Source: Helianthus annuus (taxonomy: Eukaryota > Streptophyta > Magnoliopsida > Asterales > Asteraceae). Taken from it: a stretch of 64,000 bases of DNA. The DNA lies in assembly GCF_002127325.2 (NCBI RefSeq), contig NC_035436.2, positions 105,981,591-106,045,590 of the forward strand, given 5' to 3'. The stretch's first letter is position 1; every line of letters begins with the position of its first letter. Shown here one piece after another: positions 11,187 to 24,264 of this stretch. The notes under the pieces were generated by a model that saw only the letters and a list, made by a program, of their open reading frames with translations, ran no database searches and had not been told where the DNA came from. A program made the position numbers and the translations under genes.

Positions 11187-12932
11187 TGTGACAACCTAAG
11201 TTTCCAAGGTCTTTACTTGGCACATTAAGCGTTTCATGATTTATCTTTGTAATTCTTTGCATTATAACTTGCTCATGCTTGATATATATATGGATGTAAC
11301 TATTTTAAACATTAAACTATGAATTTTGTGTAGGTGGTGTCGTATTATTATTTTATGTATATATGTGCACACAATGAAGCTTAACCTTCGCCACAACACC
11401 CACTCGACGAAGATTAACCTTCTTCGCACTCACACTCGACGAACTTAGAACCTTCGACGAACCACCAACCCGACAAAGGTTGGAGCCTTCCTCACACTCA
11501 TCATCTCGGCGAACTTGTAACCTTCGTCGGGAACTTGTAACCTTCGTCGGGCACGGGCTTTGGCCCAAGACGGTTCCACTGGCCCAACTCCTGCCTTTTA
11601 AGTTTATTGTTGTCAGTTACGTGAAGTTTTCACAAACCCTAGAGCTCCATATTACGTTTCACAAACTCTGTTAGGTATGTTAACTCTATTATACATGTTA
11701 AGAATGTAAACCCAATTAGTTTATTAACTTTGTTAAGCTTATTTACTCTGTTAATTTTATTAACTTTGTTAAATTATGTATGCCACTCTGTTAAGTATAT
11801 AACTCTATTAGTTTGTTAACTCTGTTAGTTAACTAACACTTTTAGCTTATTATTCCTGTTATATATGTTAAACCTGTTAAGTTTGTTAACCTTGTCAAGT
11901 ATGTTAAAGAATAACCATGTTAAAATAAATTATGAAGGACATTTATGTGGAGCATGAATTGCATGGAAATAATTAACTGCTTACATGGTGCATGATGTTA
12001 ACTGCCAAACACTTTGTGACATAGATTGCATGTGAATCGTTATGAACTTAAATTGATTGTCTATACATGTATACCATAGGACTTGACTGATTACTTGTGA
12101 GCACATATTCTAGCATACCGAGCAAACCAAGGTGAGTTCACACTCTTTCCAAGGCATGGGATTCCCAAGGGTTGGGAATGGGTAAATGAACTAAATGGTA
12201 ACTAGGACCATCCTCCGTGGGTAGGATGCTATGTATACACACTAGACCAAACCTCTATCATGAAGTCCCTCATTTACATCGACTTAATCGCCGAGGCCTA
12301 TGGCGAGCGGGTCATTAGTTAATAGCGCTATTAGGTTTAACAAACATCACACCGTGTCGTTCGAACGGGCGTGTACTAATGGACTATGGCCAAAAGGTCA
12401 ATGCTGATAGACATTGACTTAGGGCACCTCTTACATTTTCGTAGCAGTCGATACACACGGTCTAGTAACACATGGGAAGCCCCCACTAATCTTCGCAAAC
12501 ATGGCTGGGAGACCGCGATACGAATTAACACGATACATGGTTTACAAAACGAACATATGATTTACGAACGAATACTATAACCAAACAACCAACTGTGAAC
12601 TCGCTCAACTTTGTTGTTGATTCGTTGTTACATACCTTGCAGGTCGTTAGGTACTCTTGGAGCTTGCACAGGGAGGCACAGTCGTTGTGGGACATGGCAG
12701 TGTGTGTCATGTTAAAAACATTACTTTATTTCGTACTTAATACTTACATTGGGTTTTTACAATTATGTTTCCGCTAAACACTTAACTACGTTTGTGATTT
12801 GAAACACCTTTCATATTGTGTGGTTGAATTTTTATTCATTACTTATTATGTTCAATATGATTGGTGGCTTGATCCTGGTTTGTCACGCCTCCAAGCGGTG
12901 ATACTCCGCGTGTGGATTTTGGGGGTGTGACA
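11187..12932 (+). repeat. TE2 3' LTR (1746 bp, internally deleted)
   Basis: Starts TGTGACAACC, ends GGTGTGACA and is followed by the TSD AGTTG. Aligned to the 5' LTR it lacks about 567 bp corresponding to 4244-4810; the junction ATTACGTTTC/ACAAACTCTG at 11660/11661 lies against the TTAACTCTG repeat array (about 11663-11915). The rest is collinear with scattered substitutions. Confidence 0.92.
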
Positions 12933-14845
12933 AGTTGTGAATATTCAAACTCTTTAAAAATGAGTTTTTTTTAAAGAATTAATCACATTTTGGAAAGTAA
13001 CAAGACGTACCAAGTGTACTAGTAAGTTACTACATGTTTTCATAAATATTCAAGTTTATGAGTTTATAGTTTATGCTTGTTTTTTACTAGTTTGGTAAAT
13101 AAAGGTAGTATGTTGTTGATTGAGAATTGTTTGAATGAATTTTTGAAAAGAAAATGATATGCTAGTAAGCATGGACGCCTCCATTTACAAAGGAAACTCT
13201 GTCAAAATTTTTCTAAAATTTCAACACTTAGAAAATATATTTCTAGTAAGTGTTTACTATTATATTTTTAACCCTGTTTTCAAAATAAACTTCGCCATGA
13301 TTTTTATTACAAAAATACTAAGTGCCGGAGGTTGATTTTCGTAAATAAAATTTGATAAATATATTTAGAATATATAATTTATACTAGAACTCTTGTGTGA
13401 TTATTTGTTTACTTTGTGAACTAGTTATATTATCTTTAGGGTAAAATAATATAACTCAAGTATACCATGAAAATACAACTCCAAAATAATACCAAGACCC
13501 TCACGAAATAAATATTTAAGTTACGCAATTATTATTGCAATACATAACTTATGTAACATTTCAGAGAAATACTTTTACACGTATATTTTTGCTAAAATAT
13601 TATTTTGGGAAATTTATGAAGTAAAATATAATATTTTTGGGAAAAATATATATATTTTAAATTAAGATGTTCAAAGACAAGTAATTTAAATATATTTTTC
13701 TAAGTGGGACTTAAATATATTTTTCGAAATTACAAAGGTACATGTATAAATACCCCCATCCTTGGGAAGGAAATACACATATAAATACTTGAGAAGTGTG
13801 GATACGAGATAGTTGCCTAACTATTTTTCCTAAAAACAAAAGTTAAGTTGAAATAATTATTATTATTTTAACAAGTATAATATCAAAGTAATGCAATTCA
13901 AAACACTAAACCCTAAGCCAAGGCACGGCCCATCCGTCTAATAGGCATTAGTACGTGTAGGTCGTCGCATAGTAGACTGAGTTGGGATTGGCGATTCTAT
14001 TTCAGGAGACGCACTTCTGTGAGTTCATGTTCCCCCTTTTCTCTTTACTGTTTTCAGTCTTATACTTCGGGGGTGAAATACATGCGACGAATATTACAAA
14101 CATTTATTTACATGGTATGGTTAGCGTAGGGAGGGTTTTTACTACTAGATCATGTGAGGGGTGGGTACAACACTTAAGGCCATTAATCCTCGTTGTTAGG
14201 ACCGAGGGACACATGAGTGATAGATCTATTTGGGTGTAGCGAGCCCACACCCGTGAGGCCAGGGCGGCCCATAGAGGTTACTGTGTCTTACCGCCGATGC
14301 CCGGTAACAAATTTGCTAGGTTTGAGTTTTCCTGCACCTTTTCACACATACCAGTGGATTTGCAACCCATTGGTGATCTCTTTTTCCTTATTGCTACATA
14401 CCAGGGACATTTATTCATACATGAAAGGTTTATACATACTCACTTTTACATGAACTCACTCAACTTTTGTTGATTTTTCAAACTACATGTATTTCAGGAA
14501 ATTAGTGGATCTGGCGAAGTGTGCAATCGTGTCAAGCTGTGTAGGGAATAATGATGTCATCTAGGTTTAGGAAGTGTGACCCTTGCCTGGACGGGTTACA
14601 AGTCTTAAACCATGTTTTTATTCAAGTCTTTTGTTGTGTCAAGTGAACACGTTTTAATTATGTCATGGTTGTATTTGGTTTTATGTGTCGACAATTTAAA
14701 CATTGATGTCATGGTAACTTTTAAAATTTAATGAATGGATGATCATCATGTGTTTTAATTTCATATAGCATTGTTATGATTGTGCTATGGTATTAAGAAG
14801 TCACACCAATTAAACCCACGCTACCGCAAAAGCCAGGGTGTGACA
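12933..14845 (+). repeat. TE1 3' LTR, second segment
   Basis: After the second TSD copy (12933-12937) the interrupted TE1 LTR resumes and ends CAGGGTGTGACA at 14845, giving about 3.57 kb of LTR in total. The end segment (for example the GTGGGTTTAATTGGTGTGACTTC complement) matches TE4 at 19866-19920 in opposite orientation. No coding sequence. Confidence 0.85.
13745..13752 (+). promoter_or_regulatory. TATA box of TE1-family LTR
   Basis: TATAAATA followed by CCCCCATCCTTGGGAAGG. The same block is retained in TE4 on the minus strand (20962-20969), which supports it as the LTR promoter core. Confidence 0.65.
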
Positions 14846-15640
14846 AACAAAACATGTCATTATATAGGATCCACCAAGAATTCGGCCCAAATGGCCTAAC
14901 CTAATACTATCTAACCCACTAGAAAACTAAGCCCAATAGCTTATAATTGTGTTTGATAAAGATAAGCGTAAACCTACTCAATTATATGGCGTTATATGGA
15001 CTCAAAACGTTATAAAATGAGCGGTTAGGGACTCAGTGTGACTGGGAAACCCGTACTTCCCCGTAGTTCTAAGGCGTGTGTCTTTTGTGTGTCTTTTCCG
15101 AATCATTTTTTGTTACACTTGGATTGCATTGTAGTTCTTTTTATGCTTGTACGTTATTTGTTATACTTGGTTACGTTACATGTTAAAGAATATTAGTGAG
15201 TTCTAGTTAACGGTTGATTAAGTTTGGGCTACACCTCCCTTGTGCCTTGTAATCGGGTTGGGTTACCCAAACCGCATCCCTAATGCCTTGTAAGTGGGTT
15301 CGGCTGCCCAAGTCTTCGTAACACAAGCCCAAAAGAACTGGATATAGGGGTTGCATGCGGCTTCCTTATGTTACGACATCACACAAGACACAAATCCTAG
15401 CAATAGATCCTCTCTCCAGTCGTCGAGTCTACTGCTTCAGTTCACCGCCCTTGTGCTAGCAATTAGTTAGTTATTCTGTATTGCTTCTTATTTTGCATTC
15501 ATTAGTGTGTTCTTTGTGTGTGTCCATGTGTATCGATATATATGAATTAAACGCAAACTAGGGTGTGAAGGCTGACTATGTAGCCTTAATTAATCTTAAG
15601 TGGCTTGAGTATTATAATAATGATAATGGCATTCCGACAG
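14846..15640. other. Unassigned intergenic segment, left of TE3
   Basis: No ORF or recognisable retroelement domain. It shows an imperfect duplication of about 45 bp (CCTTGTAATCGGGTTGGGTT at 15246 and CCTTGTAAGTGGGTTCGGCT at 15287). Together with 18978-19865 it formed one piece of about 1.7 kb before TE3 inserted. It could be an eroded LTR; I cannot identify it. Confidence 0.5.
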
Positions 15641-16678
15641 TGTGACACCTATGTCACTTCAACCATCAAAAAAATACCAAACCAATGAAATATTGTATTT
15701 CATACTTGGGATTTGTATTAATATGTGTATCGTTTTCACATATTAATTCTTGTTCGATTTCGGGCTTTAAATCGCTTTCTAGAAGGTTATACGCGATCTG
15801 ATGCGTAAATCAGTTTAATGCAACAAACACTCCAGAACAGTGACATAGGCTTAACATACCTTAAGTAACCCTTACATAACTTAGAAATAAGTTTTGGATG
15901 GTTTGGGATGCCGAAATCAAGTTTATTCGCTTACAGGGACTAAATTCGACAAACTGCGAAAGTATGCCGATTTGTACTGTAAGAAACATTCTGGAACTTG
16001 ATCATAAGTTAAATATGCCCTAAATATCCTTTACATAGCTTATAAATAGGCTTTGAGGTGTTTGGTGCGCAAAAATAAACTTTATGCTCATTCAGGGACT
16101 AAAAGCGTCAAAAAGTGCATAAGTTTGCATTTTCGCGCATATTTTACGTTCTGAATACTTCCGGACTTCCAAAAATTTATGTAAGCATTAAAGTATTTTA
16201 TTTAGTGTTTGGCATGAGAAAAATCCATTCGTCGCACAATTTGGATCGTCTATCGCGCTTATGCGCATTCCGTCGTAATTAAGCAAACACCGCGATCGTA
16301 CGACCAAACGAACCGACATCCGGCATATTTTTGAGCATGTTTTATGTCCCTCATACTTAGGCATCATTGTAGAGCCTTAAGGGCCTTAAACACATGCAGG
16401 GACTAAAACTGGAATTATGGAAACTTGTTGTGCATACCTGGGGCTTAGGCGGCCCGCGTAAACCCTAGGTGTCCCCTTACGCGGCCCATGTAAGACTGCC
16501 AGATGTGCAGAAAGTGTATAACAGCTTGTTCCAGCTGTTTCCAACACTTGCAAATGGTTTTGGGGCTTCCTAGCGGCTGGTTTTGAGTGCCCAAGGTATT
16601 TCAAAACAAGGGGCACAAGTGTAAGGTTGAGGTCAAAGCTCGGTTTTCGATAAACGATCTTAACGGCTCTCCAAACAC

Positions 16679-16686
16679 TATATATA
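16679..16686 (+). promoter_or_regulatory. TATA box in TE3 LTR
   Basis: TATATATA followed by CCCCATCCCC lies 1.04 kb into the LTR, at the position equivalent to the TATAAATAG of the TE6 LTRs (minus strand, 27265-27273 and 43743-43751). Likely LTR promoter. Confidence 0.55.
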
Positions 16687-17894
16687 CCCCATCCCCTTTC
16701 ATTCTCAACCCGCTTGATTTCTGAGATTTCTCTAAGTTGGGGTGTTTCATCACCTCATACCTGAGAATACTTGGAAAATCAATCTTGCGGGGACCTTCTG
16801 TAAGTATTCTTTCGCGTTTTTCGTTCGTTTTAGCATTAAAGTCAAACTGTGTTTGACTTTCTGCATTAACCAGTTTATGGTCAATGCGAAGTTCGTTTGA
16901 ACTTCATAACGTGAGCGTAATCACGATGGTTATAGTCCCTAGTGACTATACCTACTGATTTCCACGTTATCTAGGCTCAGTGACGAGTCGTAGTTTCGGC
17001 CAAAATGTGTTTCCTCGCGTATTTTGTAACCAAACTACTCTAGGGTATCAAAACTGTTTGTTTTGATACCAAACCTGTTTTCTAACTTTACTAAACATGT
17101 TCTAGCATGTTTAGCTCGTCGCTTTTAGATTTGTGCTTGTTTAGGGTCATAAAGGTAAGCGATCTGATCAATCGCTTATACTTTCGAACCCGACCCATTT
17201 GGATGATCATTAGGATCCGACCAAACACTTTAGGTGATCATAGTTGTATAGGGAATAACCTTCCAAGGTTATACCTTATGGTCACGTCGTTTAAACAGTT
17301 GTATGATAAGTAATTCTTATGCCTTAGGAAAATTTCCAAAATGCCCTTTTTACGCATAAATTCATTTTAAGCATATGTTACTAAATTTCTGACATCTAAA
17401 CTGATTTAGAAACAATATTAGACATGTTAAGGCATATAAAACTTTTCATGGGACTAGTTAAGCGGTCCGAACACGTTTTACGCGAACGACGCGTTAAAGT
17501 AGCATAAGCTACCTAAACGGGTCGTAATGGGTCGTAAGCACTTAGGTTAGGTTTCATTTTAGTATGTGGGCTTTGTTAAACCATATCATATGAGTTCCAA
17601 TACTCATTTGGTTTACGAAACCTCATACTATCCAATCTCCCGATTAGGTCCGGTTATTTATGTAGTTATCTATATAGGGTGTCGTTTGATTCCGTGATCC
17701 CTCTAGCTTTGCTTGGTTGTTATTCAAGACTTCTAAGAACCCTCAAGTGAGTACATAGACCCCTCTTTTATTGTTTTCCAAACATTTTGGGGTGAAACAC
17801 ATGTGCCTACTTGTTACTTTCATGCTTTTCATGTTTTCATATCATATACTTGCTATGTTCACTAGTATACTACTAGTACATGATTTCATTATGT

Positions 17895-18091
17895 TTTTGC
17901 TATGTACGCCCATTATGTGCATACTTAGTACATCGTTTTACATAACATTTTATGCTATGTATGCTCATTTAGCGCATACTTAGTACATTGTTTTACATTA
18001 CCTTTTCATGCTATGTATGTTCATCATACTTAGTACATTTTACATCACATGCTATGTATGTCCATTTGTCGCATACTTAGTACATTGTTTG
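17895..18091 (+). repeat. Tandem repeat of about 62 bp in TE3 LTR
   Basis: Four imperfect units built on GCTATGTATG...GCATACTTAGTACATTGTTTTACAT. A related set of about three units is in the TE6 LTRs on the minus strand (about 25455-25590 and 42318-42460), so the repeat is an ancestral part of this LTR family with copy-number change. Confidence 0.8.
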
Positions 18092-18977
18092 AGCATTTTT
18101 ACCTATGGTTTAGTTGATACATATTTCACTTGCCATACATGACATTGTGTTTACACATTACTTGATTGACATTTGACATAGACATTTTGATATTGATATA
18201 TACATTTCATGGGCTACATTTTGACATAAACATTTTGACATGGTTTTCACAATGACATTTGAAAAATGGTTTAGAAGTGGGCAATTTGCATTGGTGGTTT
18301 GTTTGGGTAAGTGATTTAAGTAACGAGACGTGTGTAATGTGATACAAGCATGGTGGATACGCCGCTGGTACTTCCTATATATAAGTGCTTGTATTATATT
18401 ACATGTCGTAGCGTTATTTAAATCATTCAATTTGGACTTATACATTTTATACAAATAACATATTTTCACAAGACATTGTTTTACAAAACAGTTTGTTTTA
18501 TACAAATTCATTTTACTTGGTTATTCATTTAACCTTACATCATTTTTTTTACTATACATATTTATCATCACTTTTCAAACGATTTATAAAACAAAACATT
18601 TTACAAGGATCATGACTGACTTTTGTTAAACAACTTTTTCTCAACTTATAAGTCATGAATCCTAATTCAATAAAACCTATGTACTCGCCGGCATTTTTAT
18701 GCTGACATATTTTCACATGTGTTTCAGGTACAATAGTTGATGATATTTGATGATGATATTGATGCATGCTCACATAGGATTGGACGAGGCCTTAGTGACT
18801 TTAAAATATGCAAGACTAGTTAATTATGTTATGTTTCTTTGTTGTTAAGACATTGTAATACATTTAAATCAATAAAACAACATTGTAATTTCCAAGTGTT
18901 ATGAAACAATGATTCTGTTACAACACTCCCCGACGTTTCCGCCACGTTTTGTTGTTTTACGTGGCCGGGGTGTGACA

Positions 18978-19865
18978 AACAGTGATGATGGTAACGAATG
19001 TGTTGTAATCGAGGGTCACGATTAAAAACCTTGAACATGTTTTGTATTATTGTTATGATATTGAAAGATATGTGATTCATAATTAGTCTTGATGTAACAG
19101 TAGTTTCTATCGGTCCAATAGATTTGTCAGTAATGGTTAAATAAGGTTGGATAGCCTTGAAGAAGAAAATGGCGGCCATGTTGCTTGTAGTCTTGATCAA
19201 ATCCAACCCATGTGCATATTCTATAAAGGTTGTCAAAATAGTCAAAGTAATTAATGAGAGGATGCCATTATTGTTGAAGCTGAAATCGATGTACATATGA
19301 TAAATTGATGTACATAGGATATAGTAATTATGAGATGATGCCTTATTTTTTGAGTATTGAATACATGTTGATGTGGTAATAATCTGTTGTTTAATATTCT
19401 TGTTGTCAATATTGTTAATAAGCATTTAGGGACCTTGCACATCTTACATAACATCTTTGATTTCATTGATGATTAGGGTAACAGTCATTGCTAAGAATTA
19501 GACATGTTAGGGTCTAGCATGGTTGGATATTGATAAAAGATGATTATGATGCATGCTAATCTGAATAAATGGAACCGTGAGTATGTTTATTCACATTATT
19601 TTTGAATGCTACATGATGCTTCTTAGGAAACAAAGGGATTAGGTAATATAGGTGATAATCAGATTTGCTGATTTGGACCTTGATAATTAGCGGACACCTC
19701 AAGTGGGCCGCACAAAAGGATGGGCCAAACAGGTGAGCGGCCTGCTTAGGGAATCGGGTCACACCTTGGTTGGGCCGCACATGCAACCTAATTTGTGTTG
19801 GGTCGGGCATTATCCTAAGGACCCTATCAGGTGGTAATGAATAATTAATCTTGTAATGGGTTGGG
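18978..19865. other. Unassigned intergenic segment, right of TE3
   Basis: Begins with the TE3 TSD copy (AACAG). No convincing gene: the 198-codon minus-strand ORF at 18829-19425 starts outside TE3 and runs into the LTR, has low-complexity composition and no family signature. Short repeated words GGGCCGCACA occur near 19706 and 19772. Identity unknown. Confidence 0.5.
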
Positions 19866-22538
19866 TGTCACACCCTGGCTTTTGCAGAAGCATGGGTTTA
19901 TTTGGTGTGACTTCTTAATACCATAGCAACAATCATAAAAATGCTATATGAAAATAAAACACAAGATGATCATCCATTCATTATGTTTAAAGATACCACA
20001 ACATCATTGTTTGAAAATGTCGACACATAAAACAAGTTACAACCATGACAAGATTAAAACGTGTTCGCATGACACAACAAAAGACTTAAATAAAACGTGG
20101 TTTAAAGACATGTAACCCGTCCAGGTAAGGGTTACACCAACTAAACCTGGATGACATCGTTATTCACTACGCAGCTTGACACAATTGCATACTTTGCCAG
20201 ATCCATTAATTTCCTGAAATACATGTAGTTTGAAAAATCAACAAAAGTTGAGCGAGTTCATGTAAAAGTGACTATGTATAAACCTTCAAAGTATGAATAA
20301 AAGTCCCTGGTATGTAGCAATAAGGAAAAAGAGATCACCAATGGGTTGCAAAGCCACTGGTGTGTGTGAAAAGGTGCAGGAAGACTCAAACCTAGCAAAT
20401 TTGTTACCGGGCTTCGGCTGTAAGACACAGTCACCTCTATGGGCCGCCCCGGCGGGCTCGCTACACCCAAATAGATCTATCACTTATGTCCCTCGGTCCT
20501 AAAAACGAGGATTGATGGCCTTAAGTGTTGTACCCACCCTTCACATGATCTAGTAGTAAACCCTCCTTAAGCTAACCATACCATGTAATAAACGTTTGTA
20601 ATAATTGTGACATGTATTTCACCCCCGAAGCATAAAACTAAAAACAGTTAAAAGAAAAGGGGGACATGAACTCACTGTACTGCGACCTCTGAATCGAATC
20701 GTCAACCCAAACTCTATCTGCTACGCGACGACCTACACGTACTAATGTCTATTAGACGAATGGGCCGTGCCTTGGCTTAGGGTTTGATGTTTTTGAGTTG
20801 CGACTCTTAAGTTTCCGAACATTATACCAAGTTATAATTATTAGTTAAAATAATTATCTTAACTTTAAATTATATTTTATTATGGAATAATCGTTAAATA
20901 ATATTTCGTATTTATACTTCACAAGTATTTTAACTTCGTATTTCCTTCCCAAGGATGGGGGTATTTATACATGTATTATTGTGATTCCGAAAATATATAT
21001 TTTATGTCCCACTTAGAAAAATATATTTAACTTATTTGTCCAAAAATAACATATTCCCAAAATATATGTATTTTCCCAAAAATAATATATCTTACTTCGT
21101 TAGTTTCCAAAATAATATTTTACCAAAATTTATGCGTAAGAGTATTTTTCTAAATTATTACATAAGTTACGTTTTAGCGTTCCGTGCCGCAAATAACAAA
21201 TGCGTAACTTAATATTTATTCCGTGGAGGTTTTGGTATTATTTTGGGAGTTGTAATTTCCGTGGTATTTGTTAAGTTATATTATTTTAGCCTAAAAATGA
21301 TAAAACTAGCTCACAAAATGAAAAAATAATCACACAAGAGTTTTAGTATAAAATATATATTCTAAATATATATTCATCTCATTTTATTTACGAAAACCGA
21401 CCTCCGAGACTTTGTATTTTTGTAATAAAACTATGGCGAAGTTCATTTTGAAAACAAAGTTAAAAATATATTTGTAAACACTTGTTAGAAAAATATTTTC
21501 AAAGTGTTGAAATTTTAGAAAAATTTCGCAGAGTTTCCTTTGTAAATGGAGGTGTCCATGCTTATTAGGATATCATTTTCTTTTAAAAATTCACTCAACA
21601 ATCATCAACAAGTTATTAGACAACATTACACTAACCAAGTGCAAAACAATGCACTTTACATAACAACATGAACTTGTTTTTTTTTTTTTTTAGTAAAAAC
21701 GCGTAGTAACTTAGTGGGGTGTTTAGTGGGTTTAGTTACCCTCCAAAGTGTGTTTATTATTGTTAAAATCTTACTCTTGGGGTTTTTAGATGTTTACAAC
21801 TTGTGAACTTATTTTACAAAAATATCCATTTACAATATTTTCATGTTTTACTTGCATTCTTATACTCTTTTTAATTCCAAAAATACTATTTATGCAAGTA
21901 AAGTTATGATCCTTCAAAACCCGTCTTTTTAACTTGGTTAGTTTCGAAAAATCGTCATCAAGACTTGGATTTACAAGTTTTACTAGCTCACTTGGTTCAT
22001 TATTTTTCGAGAAAATCATCCTACTTTCAAGTTCATGTCTTCACTAGTGGATGATTTCTTCATATACACATAATCATCCCTAACTTGTTAAGTTATGTTT
22101 TTAATCATAACTTAACAAGCTTCATATGATGTCTAACCATCATGTTACTAGTAATTATCAAGATATCAACAACATAACCGAAACAACTTCATTTTATCAA
22201 GTTTTCATCTTACTACATCATCATATTAGTTTTATGTGTAAGACTTTTGTTAATGATCCTTTGAGTGTTCATGTATTTTCATCATATTCTAACTATTAAC
22301 CACCATAAATGAGAAGTAAATGAGGATCAAAGGGACTTACTAATAGCTTTTAAGCTAGGGAAGAAACAAGGCGAAAAATGAGTGGTTAAAAACAAACGAG
22401 GGAGGTCCTTGGCAATCCGTGAGCTCCACACTTCGTGATTCACCTTGGTGCACCTCGGGATGGTCTTGAGATACTTGAATCAAAAATTGAAAATGGTGGT
22501 GTATTTGGTAGGGTGTTCGGCCGAGATTACTTAGAGGG
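19866..22538 (-). repeat. TE4, TE1-family LTR in reverse orientation, first segment
   Basis: Starts TGTCACACCCTGGCTTTTGC, the complement of the TE1 LTR end, and stays similar to it (TATA block at 20962-20969; the GCCGTGCCTTGGCTTAGGGTTT region near 20765). It is interrupted at 22538 by TE5, whose TSD GAGGG is 22534-22538. Whether TE4 is a solo LTR or the 3' LTR of a whole element cannot be told, because its other end is outside the window. A poly-T run lies at about 21677-21692. Confidence 0.8.
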
Positions 22539-22978
22539 TGTAGGATCGTGTGGCTGACCCAAATGAGTCATTCAGAGAGATTCTGATCTATTTCAGGTGC
22601 GGAATACAAGAAATAGACTTAGTAACAACTTGATCTTCACAATATTTACTGATTATATTGATTTGAACACAAATACAATCAGTCTTCACACCAGCAGCAC
22701 TTCGGCATGGAACACAAGGACACGTTACATGATTTCGCTCCTGAGACACTATATATAGTGCTCTGATTTCGCCCGAAACGACACCATGTCAATTGGAGCG
22801 AAATCAGCTCTTGTGATTTCGGGCGAAATCACATACATATGCATGTATGAGCGAAATCAGCTTTTTAACTCACTAACTCTTCCTATTTTCTCGTAAAATG
22901 TGCCCTGATCTATACAATGTAATCTACGACTCGATACAAGACGAAGTCGATAGATGTATGCACCAACAGACTCCCCGT
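22539..22978 (-). repeat. TE5 3' LTR (440 bp)
   Basis: Pairs with 59703-60133. It includes five copies of the GAGCGAAATCA/TGATTTCGCTC motif, one as a near-perfect palindrome (TGATTTCG-GG-CGAAATCA at about 22817-22834), and ACACTATATATAGTG near 22747, which contains a TATA-like core. Confidence 0.9.
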
Positions 22979-24264
22979 CGGATGTTGACGAGTCGCACGT
23001 GTCGAGTCTTGACAAACTTCAGCCTTGATCAATCTCTGGGCTTCACTCTCTCTTCTCTTTCACATCTTCAGACTCCCCTTAACAATGTGTTGGCATTCCT
23101 TTAGTTCTTCAGCATCATCTGCTTCAGGACCGTTGTCTGGCTTTCACACTTTGTCCATGATCGTTATCTTAGCTCAAGCTTTGTTCATAGTATCGAAACC
23201 TGGCACATGCTCTATCCACAGAATCCTCAGGTATCGAAATCTGCCTCAAACTCGAATGATCTGGCTCTTCTGAAGATTGTTCCAAGATAGAAACTTGGCT
23301 CTAGTTCTGCTCAGGATTGATAACTCAGCTCATATTTAATATGCACAGTCTCTACCTCACAATAACTATCTCATTGTTCAGAAATAGAAACTTGCACCAA
23401 CACTGACTCTCCCTCAGATCAAACACAGATTTTGATGAACCAAATGAAGGATTAGATTTTGAAAACATTTAATTTCAAAGTACACACTCCCCCTCAAATT
23501 TTGCTCATTATGTTTAGCACTCGGAATTTTGAAAATCAGCTTTTCAATATCAGTTGTCGAAAATCTTTTTGAATTTTCAAAAATTTATGCTAAAACACAC
23601 TAAAATCTTTTTGAATTTTGAACTAAGAGAAATAAAATGCAGTAAAGAAATATTTACAGACAATATTTTTGTGAGTTCGTGCAAGAGGATCATATTAGTT
23701 TTTGAAACATGTCATCAACACCGTTAGGCTTGAATCATTTTAAGTTTTAAACAATTTACCTAGATTGTCAGTATATTTGTCCACTTAAATTTTCACACAA
23801 AGTTCAATTGTTTTTGAGATATGATATTAATGTCTTAAACACCTAAACTTATCCGTGTGTCCCACTACTTGAATATACTCCTGTATCCAGATCCCAATAT
23901 TCAGTCTTACAGGTGAGTATACCACAGATGATATCTGTAAAGGGGTTAGATTGCGAGGGCCGTGAGAGCTCAGGTCGATACTTCCGTATACGCAGAGAGA
24001 TGATGGCTTCAACTTTTGGTGTGTCCCCTTTAGAGGATCTTTTGTTTCAACAGCAATGATTATCAATTTTATTGTTTAATCAATTTTCTGAGGGCTGCGC
24101 TTATATTTCAAAGCTTTTTGCGGAAAGTATTATACTGGGACTAGGTCAGTATTTCCATACAGCAGAAGTCCCGGGATAATACCCCAGATATCACTGAGTA
24201 TAAAGACCTAGTATCTGAGAAAGAGGGACCTTTCAAACAAGATTTCAGGGGTTACCTATATATC
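22979..24264 (-). other. TE5 3' non-coding region, distal part
   Basis: Starts (on the minus strand, ends) with the purine run complement GACTCCCCG next to the LTR, a likely PPT. The rest is A/T-rich with no ORF of note and several CTCCCCCT-like pyrimidine stretches. ATATC at 24260-24264 is the TSD of TE6. It continues at 44852. Confidence 0.75.

Larger units (their letters stand above)
3772..12932 (+). mobile_element. TE2, full-length decayed Ty3/gypsy chromovirus
   Basis: Complete element with both LTRs beginning TGTGACAAC and ending GGTGTGACA, iMet-type PBS, gag-pol remnant and PPT. The TSD AGTTG is found at 3767-3771 and 12933-12937, proving a nested insertion into the TE1 3' LTR. The polyprotein is closely similar to that of intact TE9, so they belong to the same lineage, but TE2 has several stops, frameshifts, a 98-bp gag insertion and a deletion in the 3' LTR. 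It is not autonomous. Confidence 0.95.
15641..18977 (+). mobile_element. TE3, solo LTR of the TE6 family (3337 bp)
   Basis: Begins TGTGACACC and ends GGCCGGGGTGTGACA, like the minus-strand LTRs of TE6, and shares long similarity with them (for example the AGTCCCTGTAAG, CAAAACAAAGTGTTTTGATACC and 62-bp repeat regions). Flanks GACAG (15636-15640) and AACAG (18978-18982) are a TSD with one change. There is no internal region, so it is a product of LTR-LTR recombination. Confidence 0.85.

Noticed and set aside
18829..19425. 198-codon minus-strand ORF
   Set aside because: Crosses the TE3 LTR border and TSD, low-complexity composition, no recognisable domain.
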